From Seiridium cupressi (taxonomy: Eukaryota > Ascomycota > Sordariomycetes > Amphisphaeriales > Sporocadaceae): 64,000 bases of DNA. Location: NCBI GenBank assembly GCA_036674765.1, contig JARVKI010000037.1, positions 1-64,000 of the forward strand, given 5' to 3'. Below the pieces are notes generated by a model, which saw only the letters and a list, made by a program, of their open reading frames with translations, was not told the DNA's origin and made no database searches. Positions 23,239 through 33,360 of the stretch are shown piece after piece. A program made the position numbers and the translations under genes. Each line of letters opens with the position of its first letter. Within the stretch, counting starts at the first letter, position 1.

Positions 23239-24706
23239 ATGGCGACCGGACTGCCCGACAAATTGAAGCCGGCTGCTCGAGTTGCAGGGCAGCGACAAGA
23301 TGTCTGGTGAGTCGGCGGGGTAGTTCAAAACGCCTGTACGGACGCACTTGCTCATACGCACATGTAGGTCCATCGTGAACGAGGCCGCGGCAGCTTCGCC
23401 AAAGCAACCCATCGTGAACATGGGCCAGGGCTTCTTCGGCTACAATCCCCCGCCGTTCATCATCAACGCTGCCAAGGCTGCTCTTGACCAGGTGGATTGC
23501 AATCAGTACAGCCCGACCAAGGGCCGCCCCAGGTTAAAGAAGGCCATCGCCAATGCCTACAGCCCCTTTTGGGGGCGCCAGCTGAACCCGGAGACCGAGG
23601 TCACCATCACTACGGGTGCTAATGAGGGCATGCTGAGTGCCTTTATGGCTTTCATCGAGCCTGGTGATGAAGTCATCATCTTCGAGCCTTTCTTTGACCA
23701 GTACATCAGCAACATCGAGATGCCCGGCGGCAAGATCGTGTACGTGCCCATGCACCCGCCCAAGGACGGAGCCACCAAGACATCTTCGGCCGCCAACTGG
23801 ACCATAGACTTTGAGGAGCTTGAGAGAGCCATGACTCCCAAGACCAAGATGATCGTTCTCAACACTCCACGTGAGTCTTTCTCCTAGGTGACGATGTCCA
23901 GCGGGGCATGCAACTAATCAGAAAACAGACAACCCCGTGGGCAAGGTTTATTCCAAGGAGGAGCTACAGAAGATTGGCGACCTCTGTGTGAAGCATGAGA
24001 TCATTATTCTCTCGGATGAGGTTTACGATCGTCTGTACTACGTGCCATTCACCCGCGTCGCCACACTCTCCCCTGAAATTGAGCGCCTCACCATCACTGT
24101 GGGATCTGCAGGCAAGAACTTCTACGCCACAGGCTGGCGAGTTGGCTGGCTCATGGGCCCTGAGCACTTGATCAAGCATGTTTCTGCGGCACATACCCGT
24201 ATCTGCTACTCGTCCGTCTCGCCTCTCCAGGAGGCATGTGCGGTTGGTGAGCAGAAACCCTTCTTTCCCTCCATCTCTAGCCTTGCCGCTTGGCCCGACT
24301 AACATCCACAGGTTTCGAACAAGCCGAAGGTGAAGGCTTTTGGGAAGAGACGGTCAAAGAGATGAAGGGCAAAGTGGCACGCTTCAACGAGGTCTTCGAT
24401 GAGCTGGGTCTCCCCTATTCTGAGCCCGAGGGTGGTTACTTTGTCATGGTCAACATGGCCAAGGTAAAATTGCCAGAGGACTACCCATTTCCGCCACACG
24501 TAGCAAGTCGGCCTAGAGATTTCAAGCTGGCTTGGTTTCTGATCCAGGAGGTCGGTGTTGCCGCTATCCCACCCACAGAGTTCTACACGGAACCCAACAC
24601 ATGGATTGCCGAAGATTATATGCGTTTTGCTGTTTGTAAGGAAGATGACGTTCTCGAGACGGCCAAGGAGAGGTTGAGGGGTTTGAAGCAGTATATTCAA
24701 GAATAG
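23239..24706 (+). CDS. bna3: Kynurenine--oxoglutarate transaminase-like aminotransferase (class I/II)
   Basis: Four deduced exons: 23239-23306, 23368-23870, 23929-24246 and 24312-24706, giving about 427 residues. All introns are GT-AG and restore frame: TG|GTGAGT...TAG|G, C|GTGAGT...ACAG|AC (rebuilding NTPHNPVGK) and G|GTGAGC...CACAG|GT (rebuilding ACAVGFEQAE). Key features are MGQGFFGYNPP, the NTPHNPVGK cofactor region, LSDEVYDRLYY and the PLP lysine in SAGKNFYATGWRVGW. The protein matches the kynurenine/cysteine-S-conjugate aminotransferase group that includes yeast Bna3, which converts kynurenine to kynurenate and balances the NAD synthesis pathway. The short N-terminus lacks a strong mitochondrial presequence. 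Assignment to the family is firm, substrate less so. Confidence 0.92.
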
Positions 24707-25173
24707 ACGGTCTTTGGATTCCACCATGAGAACTGATCGCGTGCGATGGACTTCAGACTTTCATGTGTTCTCTTTTTTCTTTGTGGCTCATCGCGGAATG
24801 TTGAGTGGCATGCACGAGAGATCAGCCCATATCACTACAAACGAGAAGACGCAGAGAAAGCCGGGTGCATCGTCGCCAACCTAGCAACGATGCCGTTACG
24901 ATCTATCTAATCCCTACATGCTTGAGGACACAGGAGAGCAACTGGCACCACGCCAGCGGGAGGGCAGCGTGGGACAGAAAGCAAAGAAGGCTACATAAAA
25001 GTGATATCCCTCTTGCGTCCTCAAGAGAAAAATGGTATTTTTCCTGGCCAATCCCCAACTCCACACATATGCAGTCTGAACCTCTTACGAGGTTCAGCAG
25101 ACCCTCTTGGCAGAGTAGGCCTTTTGACATCCACGAGAGAAGTATGTGCAACGGAAGCCTTTAGAAAGACATG
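24707..25173. other. Convergent 3' intergenic region
   Basis: 467 bases between the aminotransferase and mtr4 stop codons. No gene or RNA recognised. Confidence 0.45.
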
Positions 25174-28100
25174 TTACAGATACAGACTCTGCGCAGAGAC
25201 AATATCGCGTCTGATCATCTTCAGACTGTCGTTGAACTTTTCAGAGAGCTCCTCGCTACCCATGACCTTGGCAGCTTCTGCCATTTGTCGCAGGAGTTCT
25301 TCGAGGCGTCGGAACAAACGAATAAGAGAACCTTCGTATGCATCGGTCATTTTGCTGCGGCATGTTAATATGCTGAAGGCTTCGATCATTTACGGGTGAC
25401 GCTTACCAGACTTCCGCAAATGTTTTACCTTGAGCCCAGGCGTATACCGTCTCCATGAGCTGCCACTTTAACGACTGGGCATATTCCTCCTCGTTAACGT
25501 CAAGCTTGCTCTCTTGGCTGACCTTGGCAATAATCCTAGCCTGTGCTTGAACCTGAGAATACGGCTTTTGCAATTCGTCCTTCAATGAGGCAGCCTCGAC
25601 CTTTTCCTCGAAGATGAATACGCTAAGTATAGCAGCGATCAACTCAGGCGTAAGCTCGTTGAAGAAGCGGTTGAACAGCAGCTCCGACAGTAGCAACTCG
25701 TGGCCTTCCGTTGAGGAGATTTCGCACGCCACGCGAGCTTTCATCTCGACGACCTCAGCATCGTTGATAAAGCCAAGGCGGCGCAAGACACGTTTCCTTG
25801 ACTTGAGTTCGTCGAGCTGGGCAATGCTGTGCGCCTTTCCAATCTGTTTCTTGATGCTCTTGATCTTCTCACTGAGAGAAAGCTTCGTCGAATATTGCTC
25901 CCATAAGCTGGGGAGTAACGGTGAGCCGTGCAACGGGTTGGCAAGCAGGCGTGATTCGAGAACCTCGATCTTACGCAACAATTTCTTGAAAGAATCGTCG
26001 TTGATCCCCATGTTTTCGATCGGGTCCAAGATGGGTACACCATCCGGGAAACGCCGGATGACCTCTGTAAGAGACTTGAGGACGGTCTTGCGGACTTCCT
26101 CAATGTCCTCTAGAGATCTGATATCCTTGGGCATGAAGACTCTGATCTGGCTGATTGCCTTGATGCAAGTGAATAGACACGGCACGGCCTCGAACTTTGA
26201 ATTCTGGGATCCATTGCGAGGAGCGACGCCGCTGGGCATCTCGGTGGGTGGATGAGTAAGTGGTGTGAAGTCTTCACCAGTGGGGTTCAAATGGAGGAAC
26301 ACGTCAACGAAGTATGATTCTTGGGGCTCGAAGGTCTTTTCCCCAAACTTGGGACCTCTTCGTTCGGTAAAATTTGCGACAACGCCCCAACCAAAATCTT
26401 GGCCGGTCTTCGGGTTTTGTATCTGAACAAGTCTACCGGGCTGAAGGAAGTCGATGCAGTAATTCGGGTGTTGAATGACATAAACCATGTCTTTCGTATA
26501 GGACTCAATCTGCTGGCGCAGGCCATGGTAGTCTTTGATAGTAGACTCGTCTGGTATAGCCATGCTATCCTTCTCCTTTTGCAACTTCATTAGTTCCTGC
26601 TCAAGGCCAGCTACACTAGCGCTGTTCTGGAATTGGAAGAAACAGTTCTCGAGCATAAACTCTGGCGAGATAGCTTCGATTCTCAAAAGGTTCAAAACCA
26701 TGTTGTAGCCCAAGTGGAAAGCAGAGTTGAGACGGTCTTGCTGACCAACGACGATCTCTTTTGCTGTGTCGGGCTCTAGTTTGTCGTCAATCATCATAAT
26801 GACGATACCACGTTCGTCAAGACCTCTACGACCTGCACGTCCAGCCATCTGGATATACTCGGAGGATGTGAGCGGCCGGCGTGAGACACCGTCAAACTTC
26901 TTGACTTGGGTAAATACAACAGTCTTTGCCGGCATGTTTAATCCAATGGAGAAAGTCTCGGTGGCGAAAAGGACCTTGATCAGCCCTTCCTGGAAAAGAA
27001 TCTCGATGGTCTCTTTCAAAATGGGTAGCAGTCCTGAGTGATGGACACCAATTCCCTTCTCTAAGAGTGGCAGGATGTTCTGGATCTGAGGAAGCTCGCG
27101 GTCGCCTTCAGAGAGCGATTCTATAGCACTCGTGAAGACCTTCCGAGTCATGGCCTTCTCGCTCTCGTCGTTGAAGCTGAACTTGGAGGTGAAAAGCGCC
27201 ATCATCTCACACTCTCGCTTGCTGAAGTTGAAAACAATGACGGGGTTGAAGCCCTTGGACATGACCATCTTGACAATCTTCTGAATGTCGGCATTGGCAT
27301 CGTCTTTTCCACCCTTGAACGTCTTCTTATGCTTGCCCTTCCCTTTCATCTTTGCATCGACGTCATTGGCCTCGCCTGCTTTTCTCTCCTCGATCATCTG
27401 CATCGTCTTGTTGAAGTTGTTCTCTCGGAAAACGCCCTTTTCGTCTACGACAAGGAAGATGCCATTTCCACCAGACGGGAAGAAGTAGTTTTGTAGAGGA
27501 GTGGGCCGGAAATCGGTGTAGACGACGTGACAGGCTTGACGATGTATTTTGGCAATCCATTCTGCAAACTGGAACGCATTTGGGATGGTGGCAGACAAGA
27601 AAACGTAGCGGACCTTGTCGGGAAGAAGGATGATGGTCTCCTCCCAAACGACACCTCTTGTCTTGTCTCTCATGTAATGAATCTCGTCAAAGATGACCCA
27701 AGCAACTTCGCGCATGATTTCGGAGCCTCGGTACAACATAGATCGCAAAATCTCTGTAGTCATGACTAAACAACTAGCAGTCGGGTTGATAGTGACATCA
27801 CCAGTCATGAGACCAACATCACCAAAGGCTTCGTTGAACTCACGGTACTTCTGGTTGCTAAGGGCCTTGATAGGACTGGTGTAGATCACACGAGTATTTC
27901 TCTTCAGGCATTGCGCGATCGCGTACTCTGCAACAACAGTTTTACCAGCACTGGTATGAGCTGAAACTAGTACACTCTCGTCCCGCTCAATGGAGGAAAT
28001 GGAAAGACGCTGGAAAGGATCCAGTGTGAAGGGCCAAGATCGCGCTGGATCAGCAGGCGGCTTGTGTCCCGACAATGGCACATACTCATAATCCAGATCC

Positions 28101-28534
28101 GGAGGCAAAGCAACCTGGTGCTGAATGTTGTGCGAAAGGACCAACGACGCTTCTTCATCCTGCTTGGCGAATCCAGCTGCAGCTGCGAGTTCTCTCGATT
28201 CGGCTGTCTCGAAGGTATCCGTGAGAACCGGCTGGGCCTCCTCCTCCTTCTTCCTGCGCTTGGTATCCTGATGTCCTTCTGATACGGTCTGCTCATCGCC
28301 ATCGACGCCATCTGCTTCATCTTCGGGCGAAGTCGGTTCCACATCGGCCATGTCCACATCGGGTTCAAGTGCAGAACGTGTCTCGGCTTCGGCGTCACCA
28401 TTTTCCAGTGCCTCGACAGCTTTGCGCTTCTTCTTATTCTTCTTGTTTTTCGACTTGACAGGCGGCGAGGGCTCGGCTTCAGTCTTGGCCCTTGAGGGTT
28501 TGTCCTCAAAGACGTCGAACAGGTCATCATCCAT
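25174..28534 (-). CDS. mtr4: ATP-dependent RNA helicase Mtr4 (nuclear exosome cofactor)
   Basis: Two exons, 28534-25407 and 25354-25174, encode about 1102 residues. The frame is open upstream of 28534, but MDDDLFDVFEDKPS is the recognisable Mtr4 N-terminus. The intron (TG|GTAAGC...CCGCAG|C) joins GKTFAEV to CKMTDAYEGS and restores the C-terminal helical domain ending AQSLYL. Motifs: Walker A AHTSAGKT, Walker B DEIHYMRD, motif III SATIPN, then HHSGLLP and QMAGRAGRRG. The central arch/KOW insert and the C-terminal DSHCT domain follow. As part of TRAMP-type complexes Mtr4 unwinds RNA and feeds it to the nuclear exosome for rRNA, snoRNA and cryptic transcript processing. The first 110 residues are acidic and lysine-rich with a KNKKNKKKRK nuclear signal. 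Confidence 0.97.
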
Positions 28535-29162
28535 GGCGATTGACTCTGTTCGATTATCGGATCTTGTGTTCTTTTCTTCGCAGGGTGAAGTGGTTCGTGA
28601 AAAGGCAGCCTCGTTGCGCGGACCTTGGAGACAATCAATCCCTGATTCAGCGCTTCTACAGAGTGTCACAGGTGTCGTTCGACTGTTGCCTGGCAAAGAT
28701 GGCAGTGGTTGTTGCTTGGCTGGACTGCGATCGCCGATTGCAAGTGCATCAGGGCGGGAAAAAGTTGGCGGGCGCGGGTCAAGCTCGATCGCCGGATTGC
28801 AACTTCTTTGCGACGGCAGAAAAATTAAAGCTGTTGGATAAGCACCAGCAGCAAGCTTTGGCAGGCGGTGGCTTGAGTGGGACAGTCGAAAGCACGGATC
28901 AGCCAGCAGCTGCCAGGTTCGCAGCTGGGGACCAAACTTCAAGTTCAAGCGGGTCAAGGGGATTCAGCTCTTAGGGCCGAGGAATATCCGGCATCGTTCG
29001 ACCGACGCAGTTCAAGTGCTGAACCTCATCACGCATTGCAAGCTCGGAAGCTCTCAACATCATAAACATCTCCACTCACCACCACCGACTCAAGCACGTC
29101 AACCAAGGTAGCCCGGCCTTTGAAACCCCCCACGGAAGCTCTGCTAACACCATTGGCTTCAG
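28535..29162. promoter_or_regulatory. Shared upstream region of mtr4 and cox8
   Basis: 628 bases between divergent starts. The sequence just before the cox8 ATG reads ...ttggcttcag-ATG, which looks like an intron acceptor, with a possible donor (aag|gtagcc) near 29107. A 5' leader intron for cox8 is plausible. The mtr4 frame remains open through much of this region but is not conserved-looking. Confidence 0.45.
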
Positions 29163-29473
29163 ATGTCTCCTCAATCTGTCCTCCGCGCCAGCCCGCGCAT
29201 GGTCAACCTCATGGGCCGCCGCATGTTCCATGCCACCCGCGCTCGTCTCTCTTCGCCCTACCACTACCCCGAGGGCCCCTACTCCAACTTGCCCTTCAAC
29301 ACCAAGACCCGATTCTTCGGCGTCCGTTACTGGCTGTACTGTATCACCGGCTTCTTCGCCCCATTCGGTATTGCCGGTGCGTCATTTCTCCCAATCCACA
29401 TCTTGGCCGCCTACTGTATAGTATCACTAACGAGGAACCCGCAGTATGGCAAACCTACAAGCCCAAGGCATAA
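29163..29473 (+). CDS. cox8: Cytochrome c oxidase subunit 8 (VIIc-type)
   Basis: Two exons, 29163-29376 and 29445-29473, encode 79 residues. The intron (G|GTGCGT...CACTAAC...CCGCAG|TA) joins APFGIA to VWQTYKPKA. The N-terminus is rich in arginine and serine with RRMFHATRARL, a cleavable mitochondrial targeting sequence. The mature part YHYPEGPYSNLPF leads to one membrane helix (YWLYCITGFFAPFGIA) and a short basic tail, the exact layout of subunit VIIc/Cox8 of complex IV in the inner membrane. Without splicing the frame would run on to 29585 and lose the tail, so the spliced model is preferred. Confidence 0.92.
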
Positions 29474-30028
29474 GCGTTTGGTCCGGTATTATGTGGTTGG
29501 ATGGGAGCTTGGTCATGGGTTGAATATGATAGACGGGGCAAGGTTACAGAAGCCTGCGGAAGCTGTACATATATTAGGACAATAGAGCTTGAAGCCGATT
29601 GCCGCAACGCAATTCCATATGTCAACTTTCATCAAAGGATTACGACTCGAACTCATGGAGTACCGCCTTACATCTGACCTAACATTCATTGACTAAGGTA
29701 TCACAGGAGATGATATATGATAACCAGGGAAGTGATGGCAATAGTGTGTTCATGGACCACGGCGCCATATTCAGACTCGACAGCATTCGCTTTCCATTTA
29801 CCAGGAAACATCACTTGATATTACTGTTCACATTCCAATTCCGTCGGCCGTCTAGATATGACCTCTCATGTTGTTTCCTGGTGACTTCCCCTTCGGGATA
29901 TGGGACGCGATTAGCTTGTTTTCTCTACATCAAAACTCCAGAACGTCAACGTGAACAACAATGACGACGACGACCGCAATAACAGCAAGCTCCATGAGAG
30001 AGCTACCATCATTCAAGTTCCAGCCATG
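29474..30028. other. Intergenic, no gene seen
   Basis: About 555 bases between the cox8 stop and the 3' end of the coiled-coil gene on the other strand. Nothing recognised. Confidence 0.45.
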
Positions 30029-30817
30029 TTAAGCGTTAGCACGCTTCTTCCTGTTCGAGATTTCCTTGCTCAATCTGACGACCTCCCTTTGCAGATTTCT
30101 TCGTTCCTGCTTGAGATCCTTGATCTTTTCCTCCAACAGCGGAGTTGGCGTCAAAGTGATGGGATCGGGGCCGACAAGCTTTCGCGCTGTTCCTCGGATC
30201 GATAGTGAAGAAAGGCCCATGACCAGAGGAACTTTCATCAAATTAGCTCAGCTTATCCAGGAGCACACTTTTACGTTATTACCATTTCCATCTGCAGTGG
30301 ATGAGTTGCAGTCTGTCAGTGCGTGCTCAGACGAAGCGTTTGTAGCAAGATTTTCATCTCGTAACCATCGTAGCTCAGCGTTTGAGGCATGACCAGCAAG
30401 GCCAGTCCAAGCATCCACTCATGTGCCAAAGCTCGAAAGGGCAACATGATCAACACCTTGGTCTTTGAAGTACTCTACACGACGGTCGATGCGGGCTCGT
30501 CGGCAGTAAGTGACCAGTTTCATGACCTGACGAATTCGAGATCCGGATGGTCCCAAGCATTCGAGCCAGTCTTGGCAGACCTTTGCCCAGAAGCCAAAAT
30601 CATCCTTCTCATCTTCAGCGTGCTTCAGGAGGAACTCGAAAAGCTTGTCCAGTCCGTAGATGATGACCTGGGCATCATTCCAGTCATCTTCGACCCAAAG
30701 GGGCAAGCGTCGCGTCACCAGATCACCAAAGTCCTTCAACATGTCACAGTTAAACATGAAATCGGGATGTTGAAAGGCTGATCCAGCTGAAGAATGAAAG
30801 AGGAAGAACCCCGCCAT
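30029..30817 (-). CDS. Uncharacterised protein with C-terminal coiled coil, apparently interrupted
   Basis: I do not recognise the family. One reading frame can be followed from the ATG at 30817 (MAGFFLFH) through FGDLVTRRLPLWVEDDWNDA and DFGFWAKVCQDWLECLGP to VTYCRRARIDRRVEYF. There is then a TGA at 30419-30421, after which the same frame stays open and protein-like (DAWTGLAGHASNAELRWLRDEN). A GT-AG intron at 30282-30232 (G|GTAATA...GAAAG|TT) leads to a last exon with a strongly charged heptad region (LLEEKIKDLKQERRNLQREV) and a basic end. Either an unusual intron removes the TGA or this is a recent pseudogene. Helical, tryptophan-rich character recalls membrane-shaping proteins such as Pex11, but this is only a guess. 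Confidence 0.5.
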
Positions 30818-31275
30818 CCTAGAAAAAAGCAGGCACTATAGCTTAGAAGAATCAAGGACAAAACCAAGAGCTGACCTAAAAGCTGAAATGGAGATCGTCA
30901 AGATGTTGCCAAACGTATCAAAATTTTCAAGAACCTTCCCTCAATCCAAACGGACTGGATTTGTTGCTGTATGTGATGCAAGACGACTTTTGAAACAGAT
31001 TTCAGAATTTGTGGTGAGGGAGCTAGGAACCCCGAAATTTTTCAAAGAGCGTTTAGAGTGACTGCAATATAAACTTTGCAAAAGACAAGTGGCTAGCAGT
31101 CACATGCCGTCCGTAATATCGAGGTTGCAATAAAGGCTCTTCATTTTGGGAAAATAGAAAAGACTTAGCTTCTGCTCAAATAGAAACAAAAAATAAATAG
31201 GATAAAAACCAAAAAGAGAAGGAAAAACAAAATAAATAGGACAAGATCTATGGAGGGGGAAAAAAAAAAAAGAAG

Positions 31276-31450
31276 AAAAAATGGGACTTCAGATGAAGTC
31301 AGTGAGAGTTGAACTCAGGTTCTAGGCAACGGCTGAGTAGCTTCGACTAACTGTAAAGGCTGCCCGAAGGCGACACTGATATCAGCCAGGATCCCAGTCA
31401 ATGAAACCACAGTGCACCTCTACCTCTAGGCCACTCAGCCATGCCGTCCT
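31276..31450 (-). ncRNA. Candidate RNA polymerase III transcript (tRNA-like or SINE-like)
   Basis: On the minus strand a perfect A-box-like element TGGCTGAGTGG (31431-31441) sits 115 bases ahead of a B-box-like GAGTTCAACTC (31306-31316). A 6-bp hairpin follows (GACTTC-ATCT-GAAGTC, 31285-31300) and then T6 and T11-12 runs, the normal Pol III stop. The 5' end GACGGCATGGCTGAGTGG resembles the start of tRNA-Ser, and a GCC-TTCG-GGC hairpin lies in the middle. It does not fold as a plain tRNA, since the boxes are too far apart and the acceptor ends pair only in part. It may be a tRNA-derived SINE or a novel Pol III RNA. Confidence 0.4.
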
Positions 31451-31825
31451 CGAACTTGGGAACTCGTTGTTTCAAGGACTGCTACAACCACATATAAGCT
31501 TGCAACCTTGTGTTTGTCACGCCTGTTTCACTGCTTTGTCAACCAAATTGAACAGTCGTCACAATTCCAAAAAGACTTGAGCTTAAACACCTTAGGTGTA
31601 TTTTTGCAGCAACCCCGAACCTGTCCTTGACCTTGCCATAGAGACCACTACATCATTTCTCTTCCATTGTTTGAGCGAAATCACGTTTTTGGGATCGAGT
31701 CGTAGCCCAGGAAAAAAGGAAGTAAAAGCAAAGGGGAATGTACTATTGATTTTGTGCCACTTCACTGTGCCAGTCTTCGTCCCCTCTTGCGCCTTCCACC
31801 CCAGGCCGCCCATCAATGTGTTTCC
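31451..31825. other. Intergenic, no gene seen
   Basis: About 375 bases between the 5' side of the candidate Pol III element and the stop of the small membrane protein. No feature supported. Confidence 0.4.
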
Positions 31826-32029
31826 TTAGGATCCTTCGTCTTTGCTGCTGCTTCGCCTCACAGATCCCATTTCAGTATCAGGCTGGTTGATTCTGGCATT
31901 GTTCGCTCGGTGTGTAGCCAGCATTCTGCCCCTCATGAACACCAGCCAGAGGCCGGAAACGACAAGGATTACGACTACGGCAATGACGGCTACCAAAGCA
32001 GTGATTGCAGGGCCGCTAAACGTGACCAT
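31826..32029 (-). CDS. Small single-pass membrane protein (67 residues)
   Basis: The frame starts in a strong context (caccATGg at 32029) and encodes 67 residues. A short N-terminus MVTFSGPA precedes one long hydrophobic helix (about residues 9-31: ITALVAVIAVVVILVVSGLW). A basic stop-transfer segment follows (MRGRMLATHRANNAR), then a hydrophilic tail with PDTEMGSVRRSSSKDEGS that looks phosphorylatable. Topology by the positive-inside rule is N-out, C-in. No family is recognised. Confidence rests on start context, composition and the single clean helix. It could also be the first exon of a longer gene, though the stop follows naturally. Confidence 0.5.
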   Translation of the reverse strand: MVTFSGPAITALVAVIAVVVILVVSGLWLVFMRGRMLATHRANNARINQPDTEMGSVRRSSSKDEGS

Positions 32030-33029
32030 GGTGAGATCCTTGCGAGCGTCGATATCTGATTGGCTTCGGTGACTTGGCTAGAGCTATTTGTGAGATCGCG
32101 TACTGTTTTCGTTTTGTGCTTGATTTAATTGCTTCTGGATGGTTGTTCGATCTTTGAGTAATTAGCAGAGGTGCGACGCTGGCGGTTGGGTATCTGGTGA
32201 ATTCGGTCGCTCGAAGCTGGTTAAGCTCGATTTGGTGGTTTATCTTTACGGCGAGCATGCCCGGTATGGGAATGGGAAGCTTTCCGAGTTGCTGGAATAT
32301 CATTCAGAGAAGACCACCAAAAGAGGAATGAGATCAGCCTTACTCTTAACTGCATCCATCCACTGAGGTTGTGAATGGAATGGTCGAGTTTCAGGACCTG
32401 GAGACAAAGAATTTGGCCTGATGGTAACAATACCCGGATGGCAAGCAAGGCTGTACGAATTCACCAAAGTTATATTCTTCATCACTACGTATGTTTAGTG
32501 GCTGAATGGTATCCCATCACCTCTATTGAGCAACACATGTATATCAGCATATCCCTGGTTTCTGTGCCATTCAAAGTAAGCACGTGGCCATCCCCCAAGG
32601 CATAGAAGGGACCTACGTAAAAGAGAGCTTAAGACCAATTGAATAGCTATTGACAATTTTATTAGAGGAGGAATACAACGTCACAAATCACCATAAAATA
32701 AGTCTTTCAGGCTAGAGTATAAAGGGCTTATAATGCACGTGAAATCCAACAATTTAATATTCTCTCAAGCCTAGTTATTTACAATATCTTATTAGCTCAG
32801 GAAAGCAGCCCACTATTGTCTGCGCGAGGTATTATTTGATGTTTTTTTAGGAGAGCTATCCAGATTACCAAATATCAAAGTTATGAAGATGAGCTTAAAA
32901 TTTATAGTTTAGCGAAGCGAATTAGTTTTCGTTCCCGCTTCCCTCTCAACCCAAACCAAACCTACTTTCAACTTCAATCCCCGCGCAGGCAAAAAGATTG
33001 GTGCAAATAACAAAATAATCAACACGATA
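32030..33029. other. Intergenic, AT-rich in its second half
   Basis: 1 kb between the small membrane protein and the tRNA. From about 32630 to 32920 the sequence is clearly richer in A/T and poor in open frames. No gene recognised. Confidence 0.45.
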
Positions 33030-33114
33030 GGTCAATCTGGGATTCGAACCCAGGTTACCGGAATGGGGTGTATTCCTCAGAATCCGATGTGATAACCAAC
33101 TACACTAATCGACC
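33030..33114 (-). tRNA. tRNA-Gln (anticodon CTG) with a 13-base intron
   Basis: The minus strand reads GGTCGAT (acceptor), a D arm GTG...CAC with AGTTGGTTA loop, anticodon stem TCGGA and loop TTCTGA-T with anticodon CTG. The T arm is CTGGG-TTCGAAT-CCCAG, and the 3' acceptor strand ATTGACC pairs throughout with one G-T wobble. A 13-base insertion (33064-33076) lies after position 37, the canonical site of nuclear tRNA introns. Removing it leaves 72 bases. It decodes CAG. The B box GGTTCGAATCC is perfect. Confidence 0.93.
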
Positions 33115-33360
33115 GATGATTGGTTGAGAACAGGCTCTCAATCGCTACTCCAGTCTATGTTTGGACGATCAATTCGCCGAAATGGGACCGAGATCTCTTC
33201 GGATAACCACCCACCCTGTAAGATATTTCTGTCATGTTTGTTACATCCTTTTGGATCTGCAGTTGTTCTGTTTTTCGGAGGCGCTAGAATCTCTCAACCT
33301 CCATTCTATTGCCGCCCAAACTAGTGTTCAGCCAAAAAGAAAAACTTGGGCTCTTCTAAG

